Position numbers and translations under genes: made by a program. From W0P28-013 sp051870755 (GTDB taxonomy: Bacteria > Bacteroidota > Bacteroidia > Bacteroidales > Paludibacteraceae), in contig JBJECE010000028.1 of the NCBI GenBank assembly GCA_051870755.1, forward strand, positions 62,001 to 126,000: a stretch of 64,000 nucleotides of DNA, given 5' to 3'. The notes under the pieces were generated by a model. The model was not told the DNA's origin, ran no database searches, and saw nothing but the letters and a program-made list of their open reading frames with translations. Of this stretch, positions 1 through 7,396 are shown piece after piece. Position 1 is the first letter of the stretch; each line of letters starts with the position of its first letter.

Positions 1-606
1 GGTCCGCGTGGCGGCGTTATCATGATGGGTGAGGATTTCCCGAATCCGTGGGGCAAAACCACGCCCAAAGGCGAAGTAAAAATGATGTCTGCGCTGCTCG
101 ATTCGGCAGTGTTTCCCGGCACACAGGGCGGTCCGCTCGAACACGTCATCGCAGCCAAGGCAGTGGCTTTCGGCGAAGCGTTGCAACCCGAATTTAAGGA
201 GTATCAACAACAGGTGAAATTGAATGCGGCTACCATGGCGCAGGCGTTCATCGACAAAGGTTACAAAATCATCTCCGGTGGTACCGACAACCACTCGATG
301 CTGGTCGATTTGCGTACCAAGTTTCCCGAACTGACCGGCAAAGCGGCCGAAAGAGCATTGGTTGCGGCCGACATCACTACCAACAAAAACATGGTGCCGT
401 TCGATAGTCGTTCGCCGTTCCAAACGTCCGGTTTACGTTTTGGTACGCCGGCCATCACGACACGCGGTCTGAAAGAGGATATGATGCCCGTAATTGTCGA
501 TTTAATCGATGAAGTTTTGCAAAACATTGAAAATGAGGATGTTATAATAAAAGTACGGCAGCGGGTCAATGACATGATGGCCGATTATCCGCTGTTCGCT
601 TGGTAA
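1..606 (+). CDS. glyA: Serine hydroxymethyltransferase, C-terminal part (5' end outside window)
   Basis: This PLP enzyme interconverts serine and glycine with tetrahydrofolate in the cytoplasm and supplies one-carbon units. Only the last 201 codons are here. The reading frame is open from base 1 and begins GPRGG, the strongly conserved segment that directly follows the PLP-binding lysine in this family, so the catalytic lysine lies just outside the window. Further family hallmarks are FPGTQGGPLEH (about residue 32) and the SGLRFGTPAITTRG block near residue 145. Family members are about 420-430 residues, so a little under half is visible. The gene ends in TAA and converges on the CAP-domain gene. 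The assignment is secure. Confidence 0.97.
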   Translation, partial: GPRGGVIMMGEDFPNPWGKTTPKGEVKMMSALLDSAVFPGTQGGPLEHVIAAKAVAFGEALQPEFKEYQQQVKLNAATMAQAFIDKGYKIISGGTDNHSMLVDLRTKFPELTGKAAERALVAADITTNKNMVPFDSRSPFQTSGLRFGTPAITTRGLKEDMMPVIVDLIDEVLQNIENEDVIIKVRQRVNDMMADYPLFAW

Positions 607-652
607 AAATGCACAATCGTGCCAAGGGACAATCGGTAGGCTGGTGTGGTGG

Positions 653-1291
653 CTATCGTCTGACGTTGGTGAGTTTGGCAAAATCCATCACGCACATATA
701 TTCGTAGGTAGCGTGCGGTGCAATGGCCACCCCTATGGCGTTCAAATCGGGATTCAGAATATTTTTGCGATGCCCGAGCGAACTGGTGTTTTGGTCCACT
801 AATAGTTGTATCACGATGTTTAACGCCACATCGTTGTTGTAGCCGTACGAGCAGTTTTCGGCGATGTAGGTATTGCGCTCGCCAAGTCCGCCATACACAC
901 GGTCGGCAAACGAAGTGCCGTCCGAACTTGTGTGACCGGTGCGCCCGCTGTGCCCCATGTCGGCAGCGTGGTATGCGGCCGTGGCATATAGTCGTTTGTC
1001 GGGGTAGAGTAGTTGCCGGTTTTTGACGGTTTGCAAATCGCGGTACAACGAGGAGATGTACCAATTCGACGGGTCGTTGGGCGTATGTTGCACCAAGTAG
1101 GTGGCGGCAAAGAGTGCGCCGTCCATGCGCGCCAAATTGCACAAAAAGACAACCTGTTTCTCTTGTTCGGACAGATACGACGCATCGCGTGCGGTGTTTG
1201 CCTGCGCAAGTTGTTCGCTTGTCCATTGTTGTGCAGCCAACGGCATCGCCGCCAAGCACAACATCAAAATTGTAACCACATGTTTTCGCAT
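653..1291 (-). CDS. Secreted CAP/SCP-domain protein
   Basis: A 212-residue extracytoplasmic protein with an N-terminal signal peptide (hydrophobic VVTILMLCLAAMPLAA, likely cleavage after about residue 20). The body is a CAP superfamily domain (SCP/PR-1/YkwD fold). The conserved pattern is visible as GHTSSDGTSFADRV (about residues 119-132), AENCSYG (about 144-150) and LGHRKNIL near the C terminus, which supply the usual His/Glu cavity residues. The biochemical role of bacterial CAP proteins is poorly defined, so no reaction is assigned. The ATG at 1291 follows a -7 box at 1359-1366. It is transcribed alone, convergent with glyA. Confidence 0.85.
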   Translation of the reverse strand: MRKHVVTILMLCLAAMPLAAQQWTSEQLAQANTARDASYLSEQEKQVVFLCNLARMDGALFAATYLVQHTPNDPSNWYISSLYRDLQTVKNRQLLYPDKRLYATAAYHAADMGHSGRTGHTSSDGTSFADRVYGGLGERNTYIAENCSYGYNNDVALNIVIQLLVDQNTSSLGHRKNILNPDLNAIGVAIAPHATYEYMCVMDFAKLTNVRR

Positions 1292-1332
1292 AACGGTCTT
1301 TTTTTGTTTGAGTCAATATTCTATCTTATTAT

Positions 1333-1362
1333 GACTTTACGCCGCAAAAAGTAACCGACAAA
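1333..1362. repeat. 30-bp direct repeat, left copy (flanks island 1)
   Basis: The 30 bp beginning GACTTTACGCCGCAAAAAG are repeated at 7088-7117 in the same orientation with only two mismatches. On the minus strand both copies lie in 5' leaders (of the CAP gene here, of the TerB-like gene at the other end) and similarity continues about 10 nt further downstream as TCATA..TAAGAT. Confidence 0.75.
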
Positions 1363-1366
1363 GATA
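1359..1366 (-). promoter_or_regulatory. -7 promoter box for the CAP gene
   Basis: The minus strand reads TATCTTTG, an exact match to the Bacteroidota -7 consensus TAnnTTTG. No convincing -33 TTG is at the usual spacing. It predicts a leader of about 60 nt that contains the left direct repeat. Confidence 0.55.
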
Positions 1367-1416
1367 ATGTTTTTTGCAAAATAATTGTTATTATTAATCA
1401 ACGTGTGTGATGTCGG

Positions 1417-1578
1417 TTACCATTTACCGCCCAACCAAGGCCATGCAAAAAAGAGTATTCCGCTGGTAATACCGACCGTAAGATGCTGTGAGCAACCAAA
1501 GCCTACCAATACACTTGCCACTATTATCCCCATGATAATCATTGCCACGATGCGCACGGGCTTGGATTGGATTCTCAT
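1417..1578 (-). CDS. Small predicted membrane protein, 53 residues
   Basis: Reading the minus strand from the ATG at 1578 gives a 53-residue protein. It has a short basic N terminus (MRIQSKPVR), a hydrophobic helix (about residues 10-28: VAMIIMGIIVASVLVGFG) and a second hydrophobic stretch (about 36-49, GITSGILFFAWPWLG), ending GGKW. The shape is that of a two-helix inner-membrane protein. Its start lies 12 bp after the stop of the preceding gene (1590-1988), so the two are probably co-transcribed. I recognise no family, and coding status rests on the membrane-protein pattern, the clean start and the spacing. Confidence 0.55.
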   Translation of the reverse strand: MRIQSKPVRIVAMIIMGIIVASVLVGFGCSQHLTVGITSGILFFAWPWLGGKW

Positions 1579-1589
1579 ATTGAGTTTAG

Positions 1590-1988
1590 TTAGCCTTGGG
1601 CGGTGATGTTTTCAACAAACTCCTTTGGCAGAATGATATTTTCCACATCAATGGCGTCGGTAAAAAGCGGAGCGATTTCCTCATCACGAAATCCTGCGAT
1701 GCCGCAACCTATTCGGGTAACGAGGAACGTGAAGTGCGTGTGCTCTTTGGCAAAGCAGATAAATGCATCTACGTATGGTTTGATGGTTTCCACACCGCCC
1801 TGCATGGTAGGAATGGCGTATGTTCGACCTTGCAGACCAACGCCCTCGCCCCACACGGCACCAAACCGCTCGTAAGCCAACCGTGCGGCGCCACCCCCAT
1901 GTGCGCCTGCCAGATTGCTGCCAAAAACAAACACTTCGTTTTCGGCAAGCATGCTAATCCGTTCAGGAGTAAATTTTCTGTTGTACAT
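1590..1988 (-). CDS. A1S_2505-type (macro-like) protein, 132 residues
   Basis: A 132-residue soluble protein with the pattern ENEVFVFGSNLAGAHGGGAA near residues 16-35, then YAIPTMQG and VTRIGCGIAGF. This glycine-rich layout is typical of the family often annotated 'A1S_2505 family phage non-structural protein', which looks like a reduced macro/ADP-ribose-binding fold; the function is unknown. The ligand-binding loops (GSNLAGAHGGGAA and GCGIAG) appear intact. It is followed closely by the 53-residue membrane protein and sits at the low-GC edge of island 1, but its own composition is close to that of the host. The family name is from memory of the motif, not from a search. Confidence 0.65.
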   Translation of the reverse strand: MYNRKFTPERISMLAENEVFVFGSNLAGAHGGGAARLAYERFGAVWGEGVGLQGRTYAIPTMQGGVETIKPYVDAFICFAKEHTHFTFLVTRIGCGIAGFRDEEIAPLFTDAIDVENIILPKEFVENITAQG

Positions 1989-2055
1989 AATTTAATTTAT
2001 ATGTTATTAGATATTTTCTGGTACTCAAAATAGGATGATTTTTTTGTATTTTTAA

Positions 2056-2087
2056 ACTTTTATACTTTTATACTTTTATACTTTTAA
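2056..2087. repeat. 8-bp tandem repeat, four units
   Basis: Four consecutive units of ACTTTTAT (the last ends AA) span the stop codon of the large ATPase gene: its TAA at 2078-2076 lies inside the array. Loss or gain of units would shift the last codons only slightly. Confidence 0.8.
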
Positions 2088-5000
2088 TTCGGTATTGAGA
2101 TGTTCTTCTATCTCTGAAATAAGACCATCTATTGTCTCTCCCTCTGAAAATACTTTAGCGGACATATTGCTTCGGTAATCTGATATTTTAATTTGAACAT
2201 CATCAGAATAGTTATCAGCAGTCAAAATATTCTGAACCATATTCCCTAGTTGCTTTCCAATATCCAACTTAACTTTAGTACTACCTATAATTACTTCTTC
2301 GGATAAATTAATTAAGTCTTCATTTCTGTAATCTCGCAAATCAACACAACATAGTGCATAGCAATCCGGATGACATGTCGCTTTACGAATCTGACATGTA
2401 CTCATGTGTGCTGGTTCAGAGAAATCCCATTTGCTTTTAACTTCGATGTAATAGACTTCTTTCCACTCACCACTTTTATTGACTCGAATAACAATATCTT
2501 GACCATTCTGCATATCATCAGCAGAAGCATCTTGCTCTTGAGTTGTTTTCACCTCAAATATACCACTTTTAATTCGTTCTCGCAAAACATTTTCTATGTG
2601 TTTGCCAATGGCATGTAAATGATTAAAGCGTGCTTTATCATCTAACTCTTTTTGTTGCAGTCTCTCCATTGTATCTAACATTTTCTCTATGTTTCCTATT
2701 TCAGCAACCTGTGCCAGCCGTCCAAGGGTCGCATCAGAAATGTCCATTAGTGAGAATAAACTCTTCTGTGCATCTCCACTCTTCATGTTGAATATATATT
2801 TTGCTTTTTTCTCATCAATCTGGTTAAACCACATTTTCCAATCTTGGGATTCTGCAATTTTCAATATTATGTCACGCACTTCTTTATCATACCGACGATT
2901 CGTTTCTTCCTTCATATCTTCCACTATTGTGCGTTCAACTTTAGTTGCCACTTCTGTAGGAGTATCTTTGTCTAAATCAATCAAGCATTCAAATTGAGGA
3001 TCAATCCATTTGGAATGTAGGTCATTATTAAATATCGTTTGATAAATGTCTGCTAATTGTTCAGGTACACCCATATTTTGAACAAGGTCTTTCATTAGAC
3101 AGAGTTCACTATTTTGATTAGGTAATACTCGATATAAATCCAAACGATTTTGATGGTCAGTATTTGTTTTAGGGCTATAAAGAGTAAGAAATGACTTTAA
3201 CCACACTTTGTTTTCCTCATCTGCTACCCAAGAACTATCTTTAGTGTCTATTTGCAGAAGTGTATAATCTAGCAAGAAATTGAAAGCATTAGTGTAAAAG
3301 TCCTCCTCATTATCTTCACGAAACCTCTGAACTTGACATCCTGTGTTCTCTACACCCAAAAACTTGGTAATTAAGGGCATCATTTGAAGTCTGACATTAG
3401 TAGATTCAGAGGAATATCTCACTGAACAAAAATTAATGAGCGCATACAAGTATTCCTTGGGTATTGCCTTTTTATCTGCGATATAATCCTTTCTCCATCC
3501 ACTAATGGTAGACGTGATAGCCTTTTGCAAATCAACTATAGTATAATCACTAACAGAACAAACATCTAAAAACTCAGGGTCAATCATTTTGTTGACATCA
3601 TCACCCATAATAACTTTCACGATATCGTACTTTTCTTTTGTCATAAAGTTAGCATTGCACAGCTCATTTTTTCTACACAATGTACCTTCTCTATTGGGTA
3701 CTAGCGGATATGTTTCCATCACTTTTAAATTGCCACTTTCACACATAAGTAACAAGAAAGAATGGAGATCTTCACTTTTCGTCTTAATTGATTCGCAAAC
3801 TTCTTCTACAGTAATGAAATAATTGTTGTCATTGCATCCCCATTGATATACTGTTTCAGACCAAGCAATTAAATCTGTTGATGGCATTAAATATGATGTT
3901 ATACCATCTTTTTGTTTTGGAAACGAAGCATACTTTATAAGGATATGTTCATAATTATCCTTTTGCTCTGCAGTTAGTGTTTTGTAAAAATCCGGATGAA
4001 GCAGTGCTACACCATTATTGCCATGGATAGAATAAAAAGAATTCCCTACCGGAATAATTTCCCATTTTACAATTTCTTGTTTCCAGCATTCCTGCATTCC
4101 ATTGTAGAATGTCTGCGTTTCTTCGTCCTCGCAGTTTTGTGGGAATTGTACAGTACACATCTCACGCGAAAGCGTATGTGCATTTTCCGCAATGCCATAA
4201 TAAACAAACAAGACATCCATCATCTCCCTCAAAACCTTCTCATTACGGCCGCCCATTTCCTTTTTTAATGGAGTTGATTCTGGTAGCATAATATTGTTTC
4301 GTTTTTCAACAGGATAGAATCGTTTGGAGTGAAATATAAAATTGACACCAAAATTTTCTGTTCCCAACAGAGGAAACCATAAGAAAAGACTAGGAATACT
4401 ATTAACATCACCACATAATTCTGGATAAGGCGGAATGATAATTACATCACCATTTGATGACTGTAAACTTTTACAATCTATTTCAAAATTTTCTCTTATT
4501 TCACCTTCAAAGTTGCTGAGTAATATTTTGTCTGTAATTAAATTCCAATTATTATAATTCAAAGAATCAACATTTCGTTGGTTTGTTCGACTTAGTACAT
4601 AATGCTCATGCGTATGATGATTATATATTTCCACTTCTTTTATACGTTCATTGATTACTAAAACAAATGGCATCAATCGCGTAACATTATTAAATTGTTT
4701 GGAAATTTCTTCCACTTGCCTTATATCAAGTTCGTATCGAAAACTTGTAGTATCATCTTGAATATCAGGTTGTAATGCTCCTTTCCAAAAGTTCTTTACT
4801 ATATCAAGTTGTGCTTTCATTGTGGTTATTCCTTCTGGAGTATCAACCGATGTACGATCTAATTCAAAATCTTTTATATAAACATACCCACCCACAATGT
4901 CATTTCTTTTCTTAGCCTCAAACGGACCGCTTACATAGACTTTACGATTAAAAGCATGAGTTGTCATAAATCCTGTACCATATTGCCCTACAGAATCCGC

Positions 5001-5294
5001 GCCATTTCTATCCTTTGAACTATCTTGCTTAACAAGAGATATAAAAGAAGTGTAATCAAACGGCTTTCCGTGGTGCGCAAAAATGATATTTTGATCCGTT
5101 AATTCAATTTTAATGCGTGCGTCATTACTCATATCCCTAGCATTTTGGATAAGTTCCCAAATCGCACGTTCGCTACTTTTTTCGTCTAGATCTTCTAAAC
5201 CTTTCCGAATTTTATTACAATAACCTTCATATTCAAGGCGTTCATCTTCTTGTTGCTGGTACTGTTCGTACTCATACTCATCAGATACTACCAT
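2076..5294 (-). CDS. Large GHKL (sacsin/Hsp90-type) ATPase with PD-(D/E)XK/DUF3883-like C terminus
   Basis: A 1072-residue cytoplasmic protein. Its N-terminal 200 residues form a GHKL ATP-binding domain: the N box reads ERAIWELIQNARD (Glu47, Asn51), a second motif reads HHGKPF (about 74-79), and the glycine lid reads GQYGTGF (103-109). This is closest in style to sacsin N-terminal ATPase domains. The long middle is alpha-helical without a family I recognise. Near the C terminus QDIVIRV (Asp933) followed by YYIEVKSK (Glu951, Lys953) gives a D-x(n)-E-x-K nuclease signature, in a context like DUF3883. Similar ATPase/nuclease fusions occur in defence and DNA-quality systems. It is the last and largest gene of the minus-strand run starting at the TerB-like gene. 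Base composition is clearly more AT-rich than the flanks. Function is inferred, not known. Confidence 0.8.
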   Translation of the reverse strand: MVVSDEYEYEQYQQQEDERLEYEGYCNKIRKGLEDLDEKSSERAIWELIQNARDMSNDARIKIELTDQNIIFAHHGKPFDYTSFISLVKQDSSKDRNGADSVGQYGTGFMTTHAFNRKVYVSGPFEAKKRNDIVGGYVYIKDFELDRTSVDTPEGITTMKAQLDIVKNFWKGALQPDIQDDTTSFRYELDIRQVEEISKQFNNVTRLMPFVLVINERIKEVEIYNHHTHEHYVLSRTNQRNVDSLNYNNWNLITDKILLSNFEGEIRENFEIDCKSLQSSNGDVIIIPPYPELCGDVNSIPSLFLWFPLLGTENFGVNFIFHSKRFYPVEKRNNIMLPESTPLKKEMGGRNEKVLREMMDVLFVYYGIAENAHTLSREMCTVQFPQNCEDEETQTFYNGMQECWKQEIVKWEIIPVGNSFYSIHGNNGVALLHPDFYKTLTAEQKDNYEHILIKYASFPKQKDGITSYLMPSTDLIAWSETVYQWGCNDNNYFITVEEVCESIKTKSEDLHSFLLLMCESGNLKVMETYPLVPNREGTLCRKNELCNANFMTKEKYDIVKVIMGDDVNKMIDPEFLDVCSVSDYTIVDLQKAITSTISGWRKDYIADKKAIPKEYLYALINFCSVRYSSESTNVRLQMMPLITKFLGVENTGCQVQRFREDNEEDFYTNAFNFLLDYTLLQIDTKDSSWVADEENKVWLKSFLTLYSPKTNTDHQNRLDLYRVLPNQNSELCLMKDLVQNMGVPEQLADIYQTIFNNDLHSKWIDPQFECLIDLDKDTPTEVATKVERTIVEDMKEETNRRYDKEVRDIILKIAESQDWKMWFNQIDEKKAKYIFNMKSGDAQKSLFSLMDISDATLGRLAQVAEIGNIEKMLDTMERLQQKELDDKARFNHLHAIGKHIENVLRERIKSGIFEVKTTQEQDASADDMQNGQDIVIRVNKSGEWKEVYYIEVKSKWDFSEPAHMSTCQIRKATCHPDCYALCCVDLRDYRNEDLINLSEEVIIGSTKVKLDIGKQLGNMVQNILTADNYSDDVQIKISDYRSNMSAKVFSEGETIDGLISEIEEHLNTELKV

Positions 5295-5432
5295 AATAAA
5301 TTATTTAATATAAAATTGTTCCTATACTTTGTTCCTATCAAATACTATTTCTGATCTTATTTTGGAATGCAACAGAATAATACAGATTCCATCCATTACA
5401 AAATATCTGTTCGTAACCATAATCATTGTGTA

Positions 5433-5766
5433 TTAAACAATAGATATAGGTATATACAAGTACCATCCAGCACTTTGTTCATCGCATAAATCATCTCCAT
5501 CTGCTTTTACGGCATTATATGTATCTAAAATAATATCATTTTCTGCATAAGTATATGGATCGTCTTTGCTTTATGTGATAAATATTGACAGAAACTTGGA
5601 TCAGAGTACATTTGCAACACCAAGGCATTCATGGCACTATAACAATATATAGCATCATCACGGCAAAACACATCATAATCATCTACAAATGGAGCAGGAT
5701 TATTGAATCTTTCCAAAGAACATTTACGTTCATCTGTAGATACCTATTTAGTTCTTCTATGCTCAT
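5433..5766 (-). pseudogene. Small gene broken by two frameshifts (about 110 codons)
   Basis: The reading starts at the ATG at 5766 (MSIEELNRYL), continues after one shift as STDERKCSLERFNNPAP through QYLSHKAK, and after a second shift as DDPYTYAENDIILDTYNAVK to SAGWYLYIPISIV and a stop at 5433. All three pieces look like one acidic, aromatic-rich protein. Both shifts have the same sense, each equivalent to one missing base, and the second falls in a run of A's (cataaagcaaagacg). The product matches no family I know. It lies between the 124-residue gene and the GHKL ATPase. Either the gene is decaying or the assembly has two single-base deletions here. Confidence 0.6.
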
Positions 5767-5770
5767 AATT

Positions 5771-5814
5771 TATATTATATTATATTATTTTATTTTATTT
5801 TATTTTTATTTTAT
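5771..5814. repeat. AT-only pentanucleotide repeats between island genes
   Basis: Units of TATAT/TATTA followed by several ATTTT units fill the gap between the 124-residue gene and the broken gene, directly upstream of the latter's ATG. The tract contains no G or C. Confidence 0.8.
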
Positions 5815-5829
5815 TGTGTGCAGATATCC

Positions 5830-6204
5830 TTACATAAAACTTTGCATCAAATTGTCGATCTCGTTTTGGATTGCTTGGAGTTCATATTCTTCCGCTTCAT
5901 CCGAAACAATGTGGCCAACAGCCATGTTTGAAGGATAGCGTTTATTAGCTTCTATATATGAAATGTTTCGAAGACCATAAGGAAGTACGGCAACAATTAT
6001 GGAATCGGATACTTGAATCAAATATAGTAATCCTTCTCTGCTTTGCGCTTCACCCACCACTTGACCAACTACACCTGCTTTGGGATAAAAACCGTGTTTT
6101 ACCCAATCTTGGGTAGTAGTGGCATATCCCCGGTATTCAGGACAACCTACTAAGTTTACATTACGAATAGCTTGTTCATTGGAAATTTCTACAAATTTTG
6201 CCAT
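5830..6204 (-). CDS. Hypothetical protein, 124 residues (island 1)
   Basis: An acidic 124-residue protein with no signal peptide or membrane helix. It starts MAKFVEISNEQ, has a beta-rich middle (KAGVVGQVVGEA, LLYLIQVSDSIIVAVLP) and an acidic helical end rich in Glu and Gln (SDEAEEYELQAIQNEIDN). I do not recognise it. The beta-strand pattern with alternating Gly/Val suggests a small SH3- or OB-like barrel, which is a guess. It is the third gene after the TerB-like protein, same strand, in AT-rich DNA; the gaps on both sides are about 60-70 bp. Confidence 0.6.
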   Translation of the reverse strand: MAKFVEISNEQAIRNVNLVGCPEYRGYATTTQDWVKHGFYPKAGVVGQVVGEAQSREGLLYLIQVSDSIIVAVLPYGLRNISYIEANKRYPSNMAVGHIVSDEAEEYELQAIQNEIDNLMQSFM

Positions 6205-6275
6205 ATCACATCAATTGTTTTTATAATAGAATAATATTTGATTTTATTTTGTTAGTACTATTTGGATAAGAAGTA

Positions 6276-6605
6276 TTACATCGCATCTTGATGGTTACTT
6301 AAATATTGGATCTCTAAGTTTATATCATCACGAAATATTGAGAGACGCTTAATGGTATTATTGTCGCTCCATGTTTCTATCGCAAATCGATAGTCAGGGT
6401 CGTTTCCTTGATAATATAAAATATTATTTTCATCTTTCACAAAGTGTGCCTCTTTGGGAGATAATGTCGGCATAATAGATATAATTACATTTCTTCCTGT
6501 GGAGTCATATTCTAAAATCGCACATCTTTGTACATAATCATGAGATATCAATACCCCATTTTGAATGCGTTTATGGCTTTCAAAGAGATGAGTTATAGTT
6601 GGCAT
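6276..6605 (-). CDS. Hypothetical protein, 109 residues (island 1)
   Basis: A 109-residue soluble protein, MPTITHLFESHKR at the start, with alternating hydrophobic and charged strands (NGVLISHDYVQRCAILEYD, NVIISIMPTL, NILYYQGNDPDYRFAIETW). The pattern predicts a mainly beta small protein. No motif of a known family is visible. It is encoded 24 bp downstream of the TerB-like gene and about 70 bp upstream of the 124-residue gene on the same strand, so co-transcription is likely. AT-rich codon use matches the rest of island 1 rather than the core genome. Confidence 0.6.
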   Translation of the reverse strand: MPTITHLFESHKRIQNGVLISHDYVQRCAILEYDSTGRNVIISIMPTLSPKEAHFVKDENNILYYQGNDPDYRFAIETWSDNNTIKRLSIFRDDINLEIQYLSNHQDAM

Positions 6606-6629
6606 AATACAATGTTTTAATAAATTTTA

Positions 6630-7007
6630 TTAGTTGTTCTTCCAAAAAGTTATAGCTTCAGCAATGTTCATTGTTGGGAATGATGCCAATGTAGATACCA
6701 GTGTCCACAACGCTTGCTCTGTAGCGTCAATATCGCCATCGGCAACCATTACTGCGGCCATATAACCGCATACATATTTTTTTTCTTCTGTTGTCATATT
6801 TGCAACAATAGTAATAGCTTTCGTTGGCTCCATCTCATCTGCCATTTTTTCTAACATGGTAGATTGTAAACTATTGGAAGCAACTCCAAAAGAAGCTAAA
6901 TCCGTAAAAATTGTTGCTCTTTCATCATTTGTTACTTTGCCGTCGGCTGCAGCCATTAATTTTGCCAATTTAAAAATTGCAACCATTTCATTTTGTGTGA
7001 ATGTCAT
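6630..7007 (-). CDS. TerB-like (tellurite-resistance-type) helical protein
   Basis: A 125-residue all-helical protein. Two acidic repeats typical of the TerB/DjlA N-terminal fold are visible: AAADGKVTNDE at about residues 19-29 and VMVADGDIDATEQALW at about 87-102, the second being the usual (A/V)-x-A-D-G-x-(I/V)-x-x-x-E pattern. TerB domains bind metals or act as adaptor modules, and occur in tellurite/phage-defence clusters. It is the first gene of the island 1 run, so its leader (with the right-hand 30-bp repeat) probably drives the whole set. The domain assignment is fair; the link with the ATPase is inferred from the shared strand and composition. Confidence 0.7.
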   Translation of the reverse strand: MTFTQNEMVAIFKLAKLMAAADGKVTNDERATIFTDLASFGVASNSLQSTMLEKMADEMEPTKAITIVANMTTEEKKYVCGYMAAVMVADGDIDATEQALWTLVSTLASFPTMNIAEAITFWKNN

Positions 7008-7087
7008 ATTGGTTTGTTTTACGTCCGCTCCTTATTCGGACATTAGTTATTATTAGATTATTAATTGTGTGTTTACATCTTATATAT

Positions 7088-7117
7088 GACTTTCCACCGC
7101 AAAAAGTAACCGACAAA
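7088..7117. repeat. 30-bp direct repeat, right copy (flanks island 1)
   Basis: Matches 1333-1362 at 28 of 30 positions, same orientation. Here it lies between the terminator-like end of the structured RNA and the TerB-like gene. Confidence 0.75.
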
Positions 7118-7120
7118 CAA

Positions 7121-7391
7121 TAAAAAAAGCGTGGGAGTCTGTTTTTGTTACTTATCCTACACTTCAGGCCTTCGCATTGCCCTTCAAGAAGATAAGCAAC
7201 GCAGAAGTCCACGCTTAGTGCCGTATTACAAAAAATACGACACTCCGTAGTCATCTACCGTTGCCTCGTTTCTTCCTGAATGATTCAAAGTTGCGAAGTT
7301 TGAAGTGTCAGAAACAAAGCGCAGTAAACGCTTTTTCGTATGTCCTGTGTCCCACCCTCAAAGCCCGTCGCGGACTTCTGCAGGTGTTTAA
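7121..7391 (-). ncRNA. Unclassified structured RNA, about 270 nt
   Basis: A strong promoter precedes it (7397-7427). The minus-strand RNA can form: a 13-bp closing helix between 7369-7381 and 7201-7213 (one G-U); an inner helix 7302-7309 with 7239-7246; a hairpin around 7223-7239 (CGTATT/AATACG); and a 10-bp helix 7191-7200 with 7147-7156. AAGCGTGG at 7216-7209 can instead pair with CCACGCTT at 7134-7127, which is followed by a run of seven T's like an intrinsic terminator. The 7209-7213 strand is thus claimed by two alternative helices. No open reading frame of note. I could not match it to tmRNA, RNase P, SRP RNA or a common riboswitch. The first ~190 nt resemble a 6S-type rod, unproven. 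Confidence 0.6.
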
Positions 7392-7396
7392 CGCGG

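Noticed and set aside
1351..1420. Inverted repeat GTAACCGAC ... GTCGGTTAC with a 52-nt gap
   Set aside because: Only nine bases with a long loop. One arm lies in the direct repeat and the other in the end of the small membrane gene, so chance is likely.
6988..7254. 88-codon minus-strand frame across the TerB leader
   Set aside because: It runs through the direct repeat and the structured RNA, has no motif, and its start lies within the RNA.
7121..7391. Known RNA classes for the structured region
   Set aside because: No tmRNA tag or GGGG acceptor, no RNase P GAGGAAAGTC block, no SRP GGAAGCA loop, no cobalamin or TPP core motif. A 6S assignment cannot be decided by eye, so it is left unclassified.
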